Assembly: GCF_023923225.1 (NCBI RefSeq)
Contig: NZ_CP099489.1
Location: 1,364,001 to 1,428,000, forward strand
Direction: 5' to 3'
DNA from: Ornithinimicrobium faecis
Lineage (GTDB): Bacteria; Actinomycetota; Actinomycetes; Actinomycetales; Dermatophilaceae
DNA length: 64,000 bases
Under the pieces are notes generated by a model that saw nothing but the letters and a program-made list of their open reading frames with translations, made no database searches and was not told the origin of the DNA. The position numbers and the translations under genes are program-made. Each line of letters starts with the position of its first letter. The first letter of the stretch is position 1. Of the stretch, positions 43,272 to 51,669 are shown in pieces.

Positions 43272-44495
43272 ATGCCGGAGAGCCAAACCACCGTCCCGCC
43301 TGGTGCCTGGAAGGCGCTCGCGGCTCTGGGGGTGGCCATGCTGCTCGGCATGGCCACCTGGTTCTCTGCTGGTGCTGTCGTTCCCCAACTGACCCAGGAA
43401 TTCGACCTCGGATCGTCCCAGGTTGCCTGGCTGACGATCGGGGTGCAGGTTGGCTTCGTGATCGGAGCTCTCGCTCTTGCCTTGACCAGCACAGCGGACC
43501 GGATAGGCCCCCGACAGCTGATCGCCATGGGAGCGGTCGGGGCAGGGATCGTCAATCTGTCACTTCTTGTGGTGGTGACCGGCTGGCAGGTCATCGCTGC
43601 GCGGATTCTCACCGGGGTGTGCCTGGCGGGCGTGTACCCCCCTGCGATGAAGGCGATTGCCACCTGGTTCCGCCACTCGCGGGCGACCGCAGTGGCAGTG
43701 CTCATTGGTGCTCTCACGCTCGGCTCTGCCTCGCCCCACCTGGTGGCGGCCATCGGGGGTCTGGACTGGACGTTCGTCGTGATTGGGACTAGCGCGCTGA
43801 GTGTTCTCAGCGGTGTCGTCGCTATCGGTATCGCGCGCGATGGCCCCTACCCCTTCCCACTGAGCGGGCCCTTCCGCCTTGACGCGACTGTGCGAGCCTT
43901 TGCCAAGCCTCGCGTTCTGTTCACTTCCATGGGGTACTTCGGACACATGTGGGAGCTCTATGCCATGTGGTCCTGGTTCGCTGTGTTCTTCGCCCACGTG
44001 CTGGCCCAGAACGGATCGACACCCCCGTGGATTGGCAGCCTCATCACCTTCCTGGTGATCGGCATCGGAGCACTCGGCTGCCTTCTCGGCGGCCGGATGG
44101 CCGAGCGCATCGGGAGCGCGAGGGTCGCAATCCTGTCGATGTGGATCTCTGGAGCGTGCGCACTTGTCATCGGTTGGTTGGCAGATGGTCCAGTGTGGCT
44201 GGTCGTTGTGGTGGCCCTCGTGTGGGGCTTCTGGATCATTCCCGACTCCCCCCAGTTCTCCGCTCTCATCACACACGTAGCGGACCAGCGACTGGTCGGC
44301 AGTGTGCTCACGCTGCAGATGGCCCTCGGCTACATCGTGACAATTCCCATCGTGTGGATCGTTCCGTTGGTGGCAGATTCCTTCGGATGGGGACCAACGT
44401 TCACCTTGTTGGCCTTTGGGCCAGCACTTGGCATCCTCGCCATGCGCAAACTCCAGGCGTTGCCAGTGGAGTCGGGGGCCGTCGACACCCGGTGA
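43272..44495 (+). CDS. MFS transporter
   Basis: A 407-residue major facilitator with about 12 membrane segments (for example GVAMLLGMATWFSAGAVV and WLVVVVALVWGFWIIP). A loop between helices 2 and 3 reads TADRIGPRQLIAMG, the usual MFS pattern, and there is a second repeat at RMAERIGSARVAI. It begins 3 bp after the MaoC gene and ends the cluster. It probably moves a substrate or product of the acyl-CoA pathway, in addition to the AtoE-type transporter. Confidence 0.87.
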   Translation: MPESQTTVPPGAWKALAALGVAMLLGMATWFSAGAVVPQLTQEFDLGSSQVAWLTIGVQVGFVIGALALALTSTADRIGPRQLIAMGAVGAGIVNLSLLVVVTGWQVIAARILTGVCLAGVYPPAMKAIATWFRHSRATAVAVLIGALTLGSASPHLVAAIGGLDWTFVVIGTSALSVLSGVVAIGIARDGPYPFPLSGPFRLDATVRAFAKPRVLFTSMGYFGHMWELYAMWSWFAVFFAHVLAQNGSTPPWIGSLITFLVIGIGALGCLLGGRMAERIGSARVAILSMWISGACALVIGWLADGPVWLVVVVALVWGFWIIPDSPQFSALITHVADQRLVGSVLTLQMALGYIVTIPIVWIVPLVADSFGWGPTFTLLAFGPALGILAMRKLQALPVESGAVDTR

Positions 44496-44541
44496 GTCCG
44501 CATGGGGGAACCACGCTTGCGGTTGTGAGGACCCTGCTTCG

Positions 44542-45189
44542 TCAGGCGCGTCGACGCGTGCCGACGACGTGCATGATGCCGTCGTCGCCAGGCTCGAACC
44601 GCAGGTCGAACCGGTCCTCAAGCGCCTCCTGCCCATCCCACAGCCGCTGACCTCGACCCAGCAGGATCGGCACGATCACCACGTGCAACTCGTCGACGAG
44701 GTCGGCCTCCAGGAACTCACGCACCGTCCGCACGCCGCCGCCGAGCCGCACGTCCAGCCCGGCTGCCAGCTCGCGAGCCTCGGCCAGGGCCTCCTGCGGG
44801 GTGGTGTCTCGGAAGAGGAAGCGCGTGCCCTCCAACTGCAGATCGTCTCGCTGCTGGTGGGTCAGCACGATCACCGGGGTGTGGAACGGCGGCTCCGCGC
44901 CCCAGAAACCCTGCCACTCATCCGGGATCGGACCGGCGCCGGTCCAGAACTTGCCGCGGCCCATGATCTCGGCGCCGAAACCGTCCCAGTGGGCCTTCAG
45001 GAACTCGTTGTTCACGCCGGTCGACCCGCCCTCCTGGCCGGCCATCTCGCGCCAGAACCGGGTCGCCATCATCCACGGGTGCAGGCGATGACCGGCGTGA
45101 CCGAAGGGCTCCTGCTCGGTCAGGCCTTCACCGGTCCCGAAGCCGTCGAGCGAGACAGCAAAGTTGGACAGCTTCAATCGACCACTCAC
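44542..45189 (-). CDS. Dihydrofolate reductase family protein (RibD C-terminal-like)
   Basis: A 215-residue protein of the dihydrofolate-reductase/RibD_C fold. It begins MSGRLKLSNFAVSLDGF, the usual first strand, and has GGGVRTVREFLEADLVDELHVVIVPILLGRGQRLW near the end, the NADPH-binding and product strand of this family. Most such actinobacterial proteins have no defined substrate. It is convergent with the MFS gene. The 144-bp gap upstream to the next gene has no feature I can support. Confidence 0.88.
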   Translation of the reverse strand: MSGRLKLSNFAVSLDGFGTGEGLTEQEPFGHAGHRLHPWMMATRFWREMAGQEGGSTGVNNEFLKAHWDGFGAEIMGRGKFWTGAGPIPDEWQGFWGAEPPFHTPVIVLTHQQRDDLQLEGTRFLFRDTTPQEALAEARELAAGLDVRLGGGVRTVREFLEADLVDELHVVIVPILLGRGQRLWDGQEALEDRFDLRFEPGDDGIMHVVGTRRRA

Positions 45190-45333
45190 GGGTCACCTCC
45201 ACAGAAAAAGTCAGTGAGTCAGTAGACCGCACTTGCACGCGGAACTCATCGCCGTCCCCGGAGGCATGACTGTGGTTGAGCCGGCGAGCACCCGGAGTGT
45301 CTGCGGTCCGGAACTCCTTGGCAGGATCATGGC

Positions 45334-46230
45334 ATGCCTTCGTCAGCGTCGTCCCTGCCTCCCGCCGGATCCCACGGAGGGGACGGTGTCGCCGTCGCGC
45401 GGGCGCTCGGTCTTGATCCAGGCGACCTGCTCGACCTGTCGCAAAACATGAACCCGTTTGCCCCGCCGGTGGAGCCACTCGTGGCGCGACACCTGGACGC
45501 CGTGGGCCGCTATCCGGACCCGCGGGAGGCGACGCAGGTGCTCGCGGAGGCGTTGGGCGTCGCACCCGAGCGGCTCCTGCTCACCAACGGCGGGAGCGAG
45601 GCCATCCACATCGTGACCGCGGTCTTCGGCGGCCGTGTCAGGAGCGAACCGGAGTTTGGCCTGCACCCTCGGGGAGGGTCCGGGCCGCTCTGGCGAACGG
45701 ATCCGCACAGCCCCACCGGACGGCTGGCCGGAGATGGCGAGACCGCCGATGTGTGGGACGAGGCCTTCTATGCCCTGGCGACGGGGGAGTGGACCGCCGG
45801 TCGCGGGGGCGTGGTGGTCGGATCCTTGACCAAGACCTTCCACTGCCCCGGGCTGCGGCTCGGCTATGTGGTGGCCGACCCCGAGATCGTCAACGCCTGC
45901 GCCGCGCACCAGCCGCACTGGTCGGTGAGCACCCTGGCGCTGGACCTGTTGCCCGACCTGCTGGAGTCGGCCGACCTGCCGTCCTGGTCCCGGTCGATCG
46001 CCGAGGCTCGCCACGACCTTGTCGCGCTGCTCGAGTCGCACGGGCTGTCCGTGGACGCAGCGGACGCCCCCTGGGTGCTGATCCATGAGCCCGGGCTGCG
46101 CGAGCAGCTGGCGCCGCACGGCGTGCTCGTGCGCGACTGTGCCAGTTTCGGATTGGCCGGGGTGGCGCGTATGGCCGTGCCCGACAGCGACGGTCTGGCC
46201 GTGGTGGAGCGTGCCCTGACGAGGCGCTGA
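45334..46230 (+). CDS. Compact threonine-phosphate decarboxylase-like aminotransferase (cobalamin)
   Basis: A 298-residue fold-type I PLP enzyme. The N-terminal LDLSQNMNPFAPP and RYPDPREATQVLAEALG are characteristic of CobC/CobD threonine-phosphate decarboxylases, and the PLP Lys is in SLTKTFHCPGLRLGY. It should supply aminopropanol phosphate for adenosylcobalamin. It is short: only about 45 residues separate the GGSEAIH element from DEAFYALA, roughly 30-40 fewer than in relatives of about 360 residues. It ends before a cobalamin riboswitch and so has its own promoter. Confidence 0.78.
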   Translation: MPSSASSLPPAGSHGGDGVAVARALGLDPGDLLDLSQNMNPFAPPVEPLVARHLDAVGRYPDPREATQVLAEALGVAPERLLLTNGGSEAIHIVTAVFGGRVRSEPEFGLHPRGGSGPLWRTDPHSPTGRLAGDGETADVWDEAFYALATGEWTAGRGGVVVGSLTKTFHCPGLRLGYVVADPEIVNACAAHQPHWSVSTLALDLLPDLLESADLPSWSRSIAEARHDLVALLESHGLSVDAADAPWVLIHEPGLREQLAPHGVLVRDCASFGLAGVARMAVPDSDGLAVVERALTRR

Positions 46231-46271
46231 ACCCGACCCTGTCAAGGCGCTGACCCCGGCCCTCCGGCCGT

Positions 46272-46400
46272 GGGGGTATGGTGAGCGCGTCGTGCAGACG
46301 AAGTCCGGTGAGAACCCGGCACTGTCCCGCAACGGTGGAGCCTTTTGACCTTGTGTCGAGAAGGCCGAGTCCGGTCGAACTGCCCGATGATCCGACCATT
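46272..46400 (+). promoter_or_regulatory. Cobalamin riboswitch
   Basis: The core AGTCCGGTGAGAACCCGGCA followed by CTGTCCCGCAACGGTGG (46301-46337) matches the conserved B12-riboswitch consensus. Flanking GTCGTGCAGACGAAG and GAAGGCCGAGTCCGGTCG fit peripheral stems. It lies 90 bp or more upstream of the btuF-type gene. Exact ends are uncertain. It should reduce expression of the transport and assembly genes when adenosylcobalamin is abundant. Confidence 0.9.
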
Positions 46401-46489
46401 AGCCCTCGAGGACCAGGGGCCGGTTCGGACGGCGGATCCAGCCGTGGACTGTCGCTCGAGCAGCACCAACCTCGACGACAGGAGACACC

Positions 46490-47497
46490 ATGACGCTGCC
46501 CCGCCCCACCCACCGTCTCGCGACCGTGCTTGCCGTCGCCCTGCTGCTCACCGCCTGCGGTGCGGACGACGAACCCGCTGAGAAAAGCGCTGACACCACG
46601 GCAGCTGCAGCCGGCGACACCGAGGTGGATGTCGCCGCCGACACAGCCACTGAAACGGGGGCGGCGCTCGACGCTTTCCCGGTCACCGTCGACACGGCCA
46701 GCGGGGAGGTGACCCTGCCGGAGCGGCCCGAGCGGATCATCTCGCTCTCGCCGTCGGCCACCGAGATCCTGTTTGCCATCGGCGCGGGCGACCAGGTCAT
46801 CGCCGCCGACACCTACTCCAACTTCCCGGAGGGGGCACCCAGCACCGACCTGTCCGGCTATGACCCCAACGTCGAGGCGATCGTCGGCTATGAGCCCGAC
46901 CTGGTGGTGGCGGCCAACGACACCAACGAACTCGTGGGCTCGCTGAGTGCCCTCGACATCCCGGTGATCATCAACCCCGCCCCGGCCGATGTCGAGAGCG
47001 GTTATGACGGCATGGCGGCCCTCGGCCTGGCCACCGGTCACGTCGACGAGGCCGCGAGCGCCATCGGCGAGATGCGCGCCGCCATGGACGAGGGACTGGC
47101 CGCAGCCCCGCAGGACTCCGGGATCCGGATCTATCACGAGCTCGACGACACGTTCTTCTCCGCGAGCAGCCACAGCTACATCGGCTCGGTGTATGCGGCG
47201 ATGGGGGCCAGCAACATCGCCGATGAGGCGGACACCGACCAGACCGGCTATCCGCAGCTCACCGAGGAGGCGATCATTGCTGCCGACCCGGAGCTGATCG
47301 TGATCCCGAGCCAGCTGTCCTACACCCCAGAAGACGTGGCCGCACGCCCCGGCTGGGCTGACGTGTCCGCCGTCAAGAGCGGCAACATCATCGTGGTCGA
47401 GTCCGACATCTCCTCGCGCTGGGGCCCCCGCCTGCCGCAGCTGGTCGAGTTTGTCGCCGGCGCGCTGACCGACATCGCTGTCCCGGCCGGACGCTGA
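46490..47497 (+). CDS. btuF: Corrinoid ABC transporter substrate-binding lipoprotein (BtuF-like)
   Basis: A 335-residue lipoprotein with the lipobox LTAC (Cys23), a Thr/Ala/Asp-rich linker to about residue 60, and a periplasmic-binding-protein class III domain with ERIISLSPSATEILFAIG. Siderophore and heme receptors share this fold; the riboswitch and the cob genes downstream indicate cobalamin or cobinamide. ATG at 46490, first gene after the riboswitch. Confidence 0.88.
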   Translation: MTLPRPTHRLATVLAVALLLTACGADDEPAEKSADTTAAAAGDTEVDVAADTATETGAALDAFPVTVDTASGEVTLPERPERIISLSPSATEILFAIGAGDQVIAADTYSNFPEGAPSTDLSGYDPNVEAIVGYEPDLVVAANDTNELVGSLSALDIPVIINPAPADVESGYDGMAALGLATGHVDEAASAIGEMRAAMDEGLAAAPQDSGIRIYHELDDTFFSASSHSYIGSVYAAMGASNIADEADTDQTGYPQLTEEAIIAADPELIVIPSQLSYTPEDVAARPGWADVSAVKSGNIIVVESDISSRWGPRLPQLVEFVAGALTDIAVPAGR

Positions 47498-47536
47498 GCC
47501 GGCCGGTCCACGGGACCCAGGCACACGGCATACGGC

Positions 47537-48619
47537 ATGGCTGTGATCACGCAGAACCCACCCCAGGACGCCCTGGAGGAGGCCGCCGACCGCGCCTTCC
47601 GGCTGCGGTGGCCGGCGGTTGTGGGAGCCGTCGCGCTGCTCCTGCTGATTGGGACCTTCTCGATCCTGCAGGGGGCCGGCGGGCTGGCCCTCTCGGGCGT
47701 CGTGCGCGCGCTCGTCGGTGCGCTGCCCGGGGTTGATGTCGAGCAGACGCTGACCACCCAGCAGGCGGGGCTGCTCTGGCAGATCCGGGTGCCGCGCACC
47801 GTGCTGGCCGCGCTGGTCGGGGCCTCGCTGGCCATGGCCGGTGCCGGTTATCAGGGGGTCTTCCGCAACCCGCTGGCCGACCCCTATTTGCTGGGTGTCT
47901 CCGCTGGTGCCGGGCTCGGTGCCGTGCTCGCCCTCGGGTTCGGGCTGGACCTGTCCTGGGGGCCGATCGGTGCCCTGCCCGCGGCCGCCTTCATCGGTGC
48001 GCTGCTCGCGGTCGCCGGGTCGGTTCTGGTGGCGCGGGGCTCCTTCCGCACGCCGGCGACGCTGTTGCTGGCCGGCGTGGCGATGGCCGCGCTGTTCTCG
48101 GCCACGCAGACCTATGCGCTGCAACGCCTCGACCAGACCCGGGCGCGGGAGGTGCTGTCCTGGCTCTTCGGGCGGCTTGCCACGCACGGCTGGCACCCGG
48201 TGCTGCTGCTCCTGCCCTATGTGGTGCTGGCCAGTGTGGTCCTGCTCCTGCACGCCCGTCACCTCGACGTCCTGCGCCTGGGTGACGACGAGGCCCGCGC
48301 GCTCGGGCTGCACCCGGCCCGCTCGCGGCTGGTGGTGGTCACCGCGGCCACGCTGATCACTGCGGCGGCCGTGTCGGTCAGCGGGCTGATCGGCTTCGTC
48401 GGGCTGGTCACGCCGCACATCGTCCGGTTGGTGGTCGGGCAGTCCTACCGGATGCTGCTGCCGCTGTCTGCGCTGGTCGGGGCGGCCTTCCTGGCGCTGG
48501 CCGACATCGGCGCGCGCACCCTGGCGGCACCGGCGGAGCTGCCGGTGGGCGTGATCACCGCCTTCGTCGGGGCGCCGTTCTTCTGCTTCATCCTGTGGCG
48601 TGGGCGGAGTGAGCGATGA
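47537..48619 (+). CDS. btuC: Corrinoid ABC transporter permease (BtuC-like, FecCD family)
   Basis: A 360-residue FecCD-type permease with about ten membrane segments. Family motifs include RVPRTVLAALVGASLAMAGAGYQGVFRNPLADPYLLGVSAGAGLG and VSGLIGFVGLVTPHIVRLVVG. It starts 39 bp after the receptor stop; its stop overlaps the ATPase start by 4 bp. It should form the membrane channel for BtuF-delivered corrinoid. Confidence 0.9.
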   Translation: MAVITQNPPQDALEEAADRAFRLRWPAVVGAVALLLLIGTFSILQGAGGLALSGVVRALVGALPGVDVEQTLTTQQAGLLWQIRVPRTVLAALVGASLAMAGAGYQGVFRNPLADPYLLGVSAGAGLGAVLALGFGLDLSWGPIGALPAAAFIGALLAVAGSVLVARGSFRTPATLLLAGVAMAALFSATQTYALQRLDQTRAREVLSWLFGRLATHGWHPVLLLLPYVVLASVVLLLHARHLDVLRLGDDEARALGLHPARSRLVVVTAATLITAAAVSVSGLIGFVGLVTPHIVRLVVGQSYRMLLPLSALVGAAFLALADIGARTLAAPAELPVGVITAFVGAPFFCFILWRGRSER

Positions 48620-49440
48620 GCACGGAGGTGTCTGCGCGCTCGGCTGTGACGCGCTCGGCTGCGGAGCGCACTGCCGCTCTGCGGGTGCGCGACGTGCGCG
48701 TGGCCTATCACCGCGTCGAGGTCCTGCGCGAGATCACCCTCGACCTGCAGGCAGGGGAGTGGCTGGGCCTGATCGGGCCGAACGGCTCGGGCAAGTCCAC
48801 CCTGCTGCGCGCCGCCGTCGGGCTGGTGCCCAGCTCGGGGCGCTTTGAGGTGGCCTCCGGTCGCCCGCCGCAGCCGACCGACCTGTCCCTGATGCCGCAG
48901 GCGCCGGAGCTGCCGCCGGGGATGAGCGTTGTCGAGTATGTCCTGCTCGGCCGCACCGCCCACCTCGGCTGGCTCGGGTCCGAGTCGCGCTCCGACCGGC
49001 AGATCGCGGTCAACGTCCTGCGCCGGCTGGGGATGGCCTCCTTCGCTGACCGCACGGTCCTGCACCTGTCCGGTGGTGAGGCGCAGCGGGTGGTAATCGC
49101 CCGGGCCCTGGCCCAGCAGGCGCCGGTGCTCCTGCTCGACGAGCCGACGAGCGCGCTCGACCTCGGTCACCAGGTCGAGGTGCTCGAGCTGGTCGACGAG
49201 TTGCGGCACGAGGAGGGGCTCACCGTGGTCGCGGCCATGCACGACCTGGGCATCGCGGCGCGGTATGCCGACCGGCTGGCTCTGCTCCACAGAGGTCACC
49301 TGATGGCGCACGGCACCCCTGAGCAGGTGCTCGAGCGCGACCTGCTCTCGCAGGTCTATGGCCACCCGCTCCACGTTCACACCATCGAGGGCCACCTCGT
49401 TGTCACACCCGCCCCACGGCACACCAAGGAGAGATCATGA
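48616..49440 (+). CDS. btuD: Corrinoid ABC transporter ATPase (BtuD-like)
   Basis: A 274-residue ATPase. Walker A is GPNGSGKSTLL, the signature LSGGEAQR, Walker B VLLLDEPTSALD and the switch His in AMHDLG. A permease stop overlaps its ATG at 48616 and its own stop overlaps the cobO start. It completes the btuFCD transporter. Confidence 0.92.
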   Translation: MSTEVSARSAVTRSAAERTAALRVRDVRVAYHRVEVLREITLDLQAGEWLGLIGPNGSGKSTLLRAAVGLVPSSGRFEVASGRPPQPTDLSLMPQAPELPPGMSVVEYVLLGRTAHLGWLGSESRSDRQIAVNVLRRLGMASFADRTVLHLSGGEAQRVVIARALAQQAPVLLLDEPTSALDLGHQVEVLELVDELRHEEGLTVVAAMHDLGIAARYADRLALLHRGHLMAHGTPEQVLERDLLSQVYGHPLHVHTIEGHLVVTPAPRHTKERS

Positions 49441-50012
49441 CCGAGCACGCTGAGCCCCGCACCAAGCGCCCCTATGACCGCCGCGAGCTGCGGTCCGCAC
49501 CCTCGCTGGTGCTCGTCAACACCGGCCACGGCAAGGGCAAGTCCACCGCCGCCTTCGGGACCCTGCTGCGCAGCCGGGGCCGGGACTGGCCGACCGCGGT
49601 CGTGCAGTTCATCAAGTCCGGGCGGTGGCGGACGGGGGAGGAGGCCATGATGCGCCAGCTCGGTGTCGACTGGTTCGCGGCCGGCGACGGCTTCTCGTGG
49701 GAGTCCGATGATCTCGACGAGAGCCAGGCCAAGGCGGTCGCGGCCTGGTCGTTCTCCCGCGGCCTCATCGAGGCGGGCGAGCACCGGATGATCATGCTCG
49801 ATGAGATCTCCTATCCCCTCAACTGGGGCTGGATCGACATCGAGGAGGTGGCGGCCGTGCTGCGCGATCGCCCGGAGGACGTCAGTGTCTTCCTCACCGG
49901 TCGCGAGATGCCCGCCCCGATCGTCGAGGTGGCCGACACGGTGACCGAGATGGTGCCGGTCAAGCACGCGTTCCAGCAGGGCATCCGGGCACGCCGTGGC
50001 ATCGACTACTGA
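49437..50012 (+). CDS. cobO: Corrinoid adenosyltransferase (CobO/BtuR family)
   Basis: A 191-residue protein of the CobO/BtuR family. The P-loop is NTGHGKGKSTAAFG, and VVQFIKSGRW, MLDEISYPLNWG and LTGREMPAPIVEVADTVTEM are diagnostic. It adenosylates a cob(I)yrinate or cobinamide with ATP. The ATG overlaps the ATPase stop. Together with cobQ and cbiB it processes an imported or made corrinoid. Confidence 0.92.
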   Translation: MTEHAEPRTKRPYDRRELRSAPSLVLVNTGHGKGKSTAAFGTLLRSRGRDWPTAVVQFIKSGRWRTGEEAMMRQLGVDWFAAGDGFSWESDDLDESQAKAVAAWSFSRGLIEAGEHRMIMLDEISYPLNWGWIDIEEVAAVLRDRPEDVSVFLTGREMPAPIVEVADTVTEMVPVKHAFQQGIRARRGIDY

Positions 50013-51669
50013 GGTGTCGGCGCCGGTGGGGACTGAGCGCGAGTCACTGGCCGACGTCCGGTCCGGCGCGCTGCTGGTCGTCGGCGCCACCAGCAGCGCA
50101 GGGAAGACCACGGTGGTGTCCGCGCTCTGTCGGGCCCTGGCTCGGCGCGGGGTGGACGTGGCACCGTTCAAGGCCCAGAACATGTCCAACCATGCGGCGG
50201 TCACCCCCGACGGCGGCGAGATCGGGCGCGCCCAGGCGATGCAGGCCCTGGCCGCGCGGGTCGAGACGGACGTGCGCATAGGACCGGTGCTGCTCAAGCC
50301 CTCTGGGGAGCGGTCCTCGCACGTGGTCGTGCTGGGTCGCGAAGACGGTGTTGCCGACGCGGTGGGTTATGGCGAGCGCGCCCGGCTCCTGCGCCCCGTG
50401 GTGCTGGACGCGCTGCAGTCGCTGCGGGGCGAGCACGAGGTTGTTGTGCTGGAGGGCGCTGGCGGAGCGGCCGAGATCAACCTGCTGGAGCGCGACCTGG
50501 TCAATCTGCCCCTCGCGGCGGCGGCCGGGCTGCCGGCGGTGCTGGTGGTGGACATCGAGCGGGGCGGGGCGTTTGCCTCGGCCTATGGCACCTGGGCCCT
50601 GCTGCCCGAGCGGCTGCGGTCCTGCCTGCGCGGCTTCATCATCAACAGCTTCCGCGGGGAGGTGTCGTTGCTCAGTGACGGGCTGCGCGACCTGGAGGAG
50701 CGCACCGGGCTCCCGGTGCTCGGCGTGCTGCCGCACCTGGGGGACCACGTGATGCTCGGGCAGGAGGACGCGCTGGGTCTGGACCAGCACGTCTTCGGGT
50801 CCCGGTCGGCGTCATCGGGAGCAGGCGATCGCCCGGGCCGGGTCGGTCGCCCCGGCCGCGCCGGTCGCCCGGGCCGTGTCGGTCGCCCGGTCCGGGTCGC
50901 CGTGATCGGTCTGCCGCACCTGGCCAACCCCGCCGACCTCGACCCGCTCGTGCTGGAGCCCTCGGTGGACCTGCGCGCGGCCACCGTCCCGGGTGATCTC
51001 GCCGAGGCCGACCTGATCATCGTCCCCGGGAGCCGGACGACCGTCGCCGACCTGGACTGGCTGCGTGCGCAGGGGCTGGACGAGGCCCTGCGCGAGTGTG
51101 CTGCGCAGCCGGAGGGTCCGTGGATCCTCGGGATCTGCGCGGGCTATCAGATGCTCGGTGAGGTCATCGACGACGAGGTGGAGTCCGGGCGGGGACGGGT
51201 GCCCGGGCTGGGTGTGCTCCCGGTGCAGACGACCTTTGCCGCGCCCAAGGTCGTCACCCGGGTGCGCGGCAGGCTCGCCGCGGACGCCGATGTCGACGCG
51301 ACGGGATATGAAATCCGTTGGGGCCGACCGCAACCCGCTGCCGGAGCCACACCGTGGCTCGAGCTGGACCCGGCTGAGCCGGGCGATGCGGGGCGGCCGC
51401 TCGTCGACGGCTGCGTCAGCGACGACGGCAGGGTCATCGGCACGTCGGTGCACGGCATCCTCGACTCGGACCTGTTGCGACAGAAGCTCATCGGGGATAT
51501 CGCGGCCGCCCGGGGTCGGGACTTCGACCCGCTGCTGTTCGGTCATGCCGATGCCCTCGAGGCGCACCTGGAGCACCTTGCCGGCTGGGCCGAGAAGCAT
51601 CTCGACGTGCCAGGGCTCCTCGAGCTCGCCCACACTGCGGTCGCCGTCCACCAGGCACCTGGATGGTGA
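49996..51669 (+). CDS. cobQ: Cobyric acid synthase
   Basis: A 557-residue CobQ. The N-terminal ATPase half has GATSSAGKTTVVSALCRAL, APFKAQNMSNHA and ARGGAFASAYGTWALL-like sequence (IERGGAFASAYG); the C-terminal half is a triad amidotransferase with the nucleophile Cys in ILGICAGYQMLG and the His in GTSVHGILDS. It adds four amide groups to adenosylcobyrinate diamide. A linker of four six-residue GRPGRV-type repeats sits between the halves. The GTG at 49996 overlaps cobO by 17 bp; other GTG codons 20-40 bp downstream are possible starts. Confidence 0.92.
   Translation: MASTTEVSAPVGTERESLADVRSGALLVVGATSSAGKTTVVSALCRALARRGVDVAPFKAQNMSNHAAVTPDGGEIGRAQAMQALAARVETDVRIGPVLLKPSGERSSHVVVLGREDGVADAVGYGERARLLRPVVLDALQSLRGEHEVVVLEGAGGAAEINLLERDLVNLPLAAAAGLPAVLVVDIERGGAFASAYGTWALLPERLRSCLRGFIINSFRGEVSLLSDGLRDLEERTGLPVLGVLPHLGDHVMLGQEDALGLDQHVFGSRSASSGAGDRPGRVGRPGRAGRPGRVGRPVRVAVIGLPHLANPADLDPLVLEPSVDLRAATVPGDLAEADLIIVPGSRTTVADLDWLRAQGLDEALRECAAQPEGPWILGICAGYQMLGEVIDDEVESGRGRVPGLGVLPVQTTFAAPKVVTRVRGRLAADADVDATGYEIRWGRPQPAAGATPWLELDPAEPGDAGRPLVDGCVSDDGRVIGTSVHGILDSDLLRQKLIGDIAAARGRDFDPLLFGHADALEAHLEHLAGWAEKHLDVPGLLELAHTAVAVHQAPGW
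50830..50901 (+). repeat. Four 18-bp in-frame repeats in cobQ
   Basis: Units start at 50830, 50848, 50866 and 50884, each a variant of CGCCCGGGCCGTGTCGGT and encoding RPGRVG, RPGRAG, RPGRVG and RPVRVA. They lie in the interdomain linker of CobQ, a region where length change is tolerated. Confidence 0.85.

Noticed and set aside
45890..48418. An 842-codon open frame on the minus strand
   Set aside because: It lies opposite the cobalamin region and btuF/btuC genes, has a low-complexity Arg/Gly/Gln-rich translation, and no family motif. High-G+C antisense frames of this kind are common.
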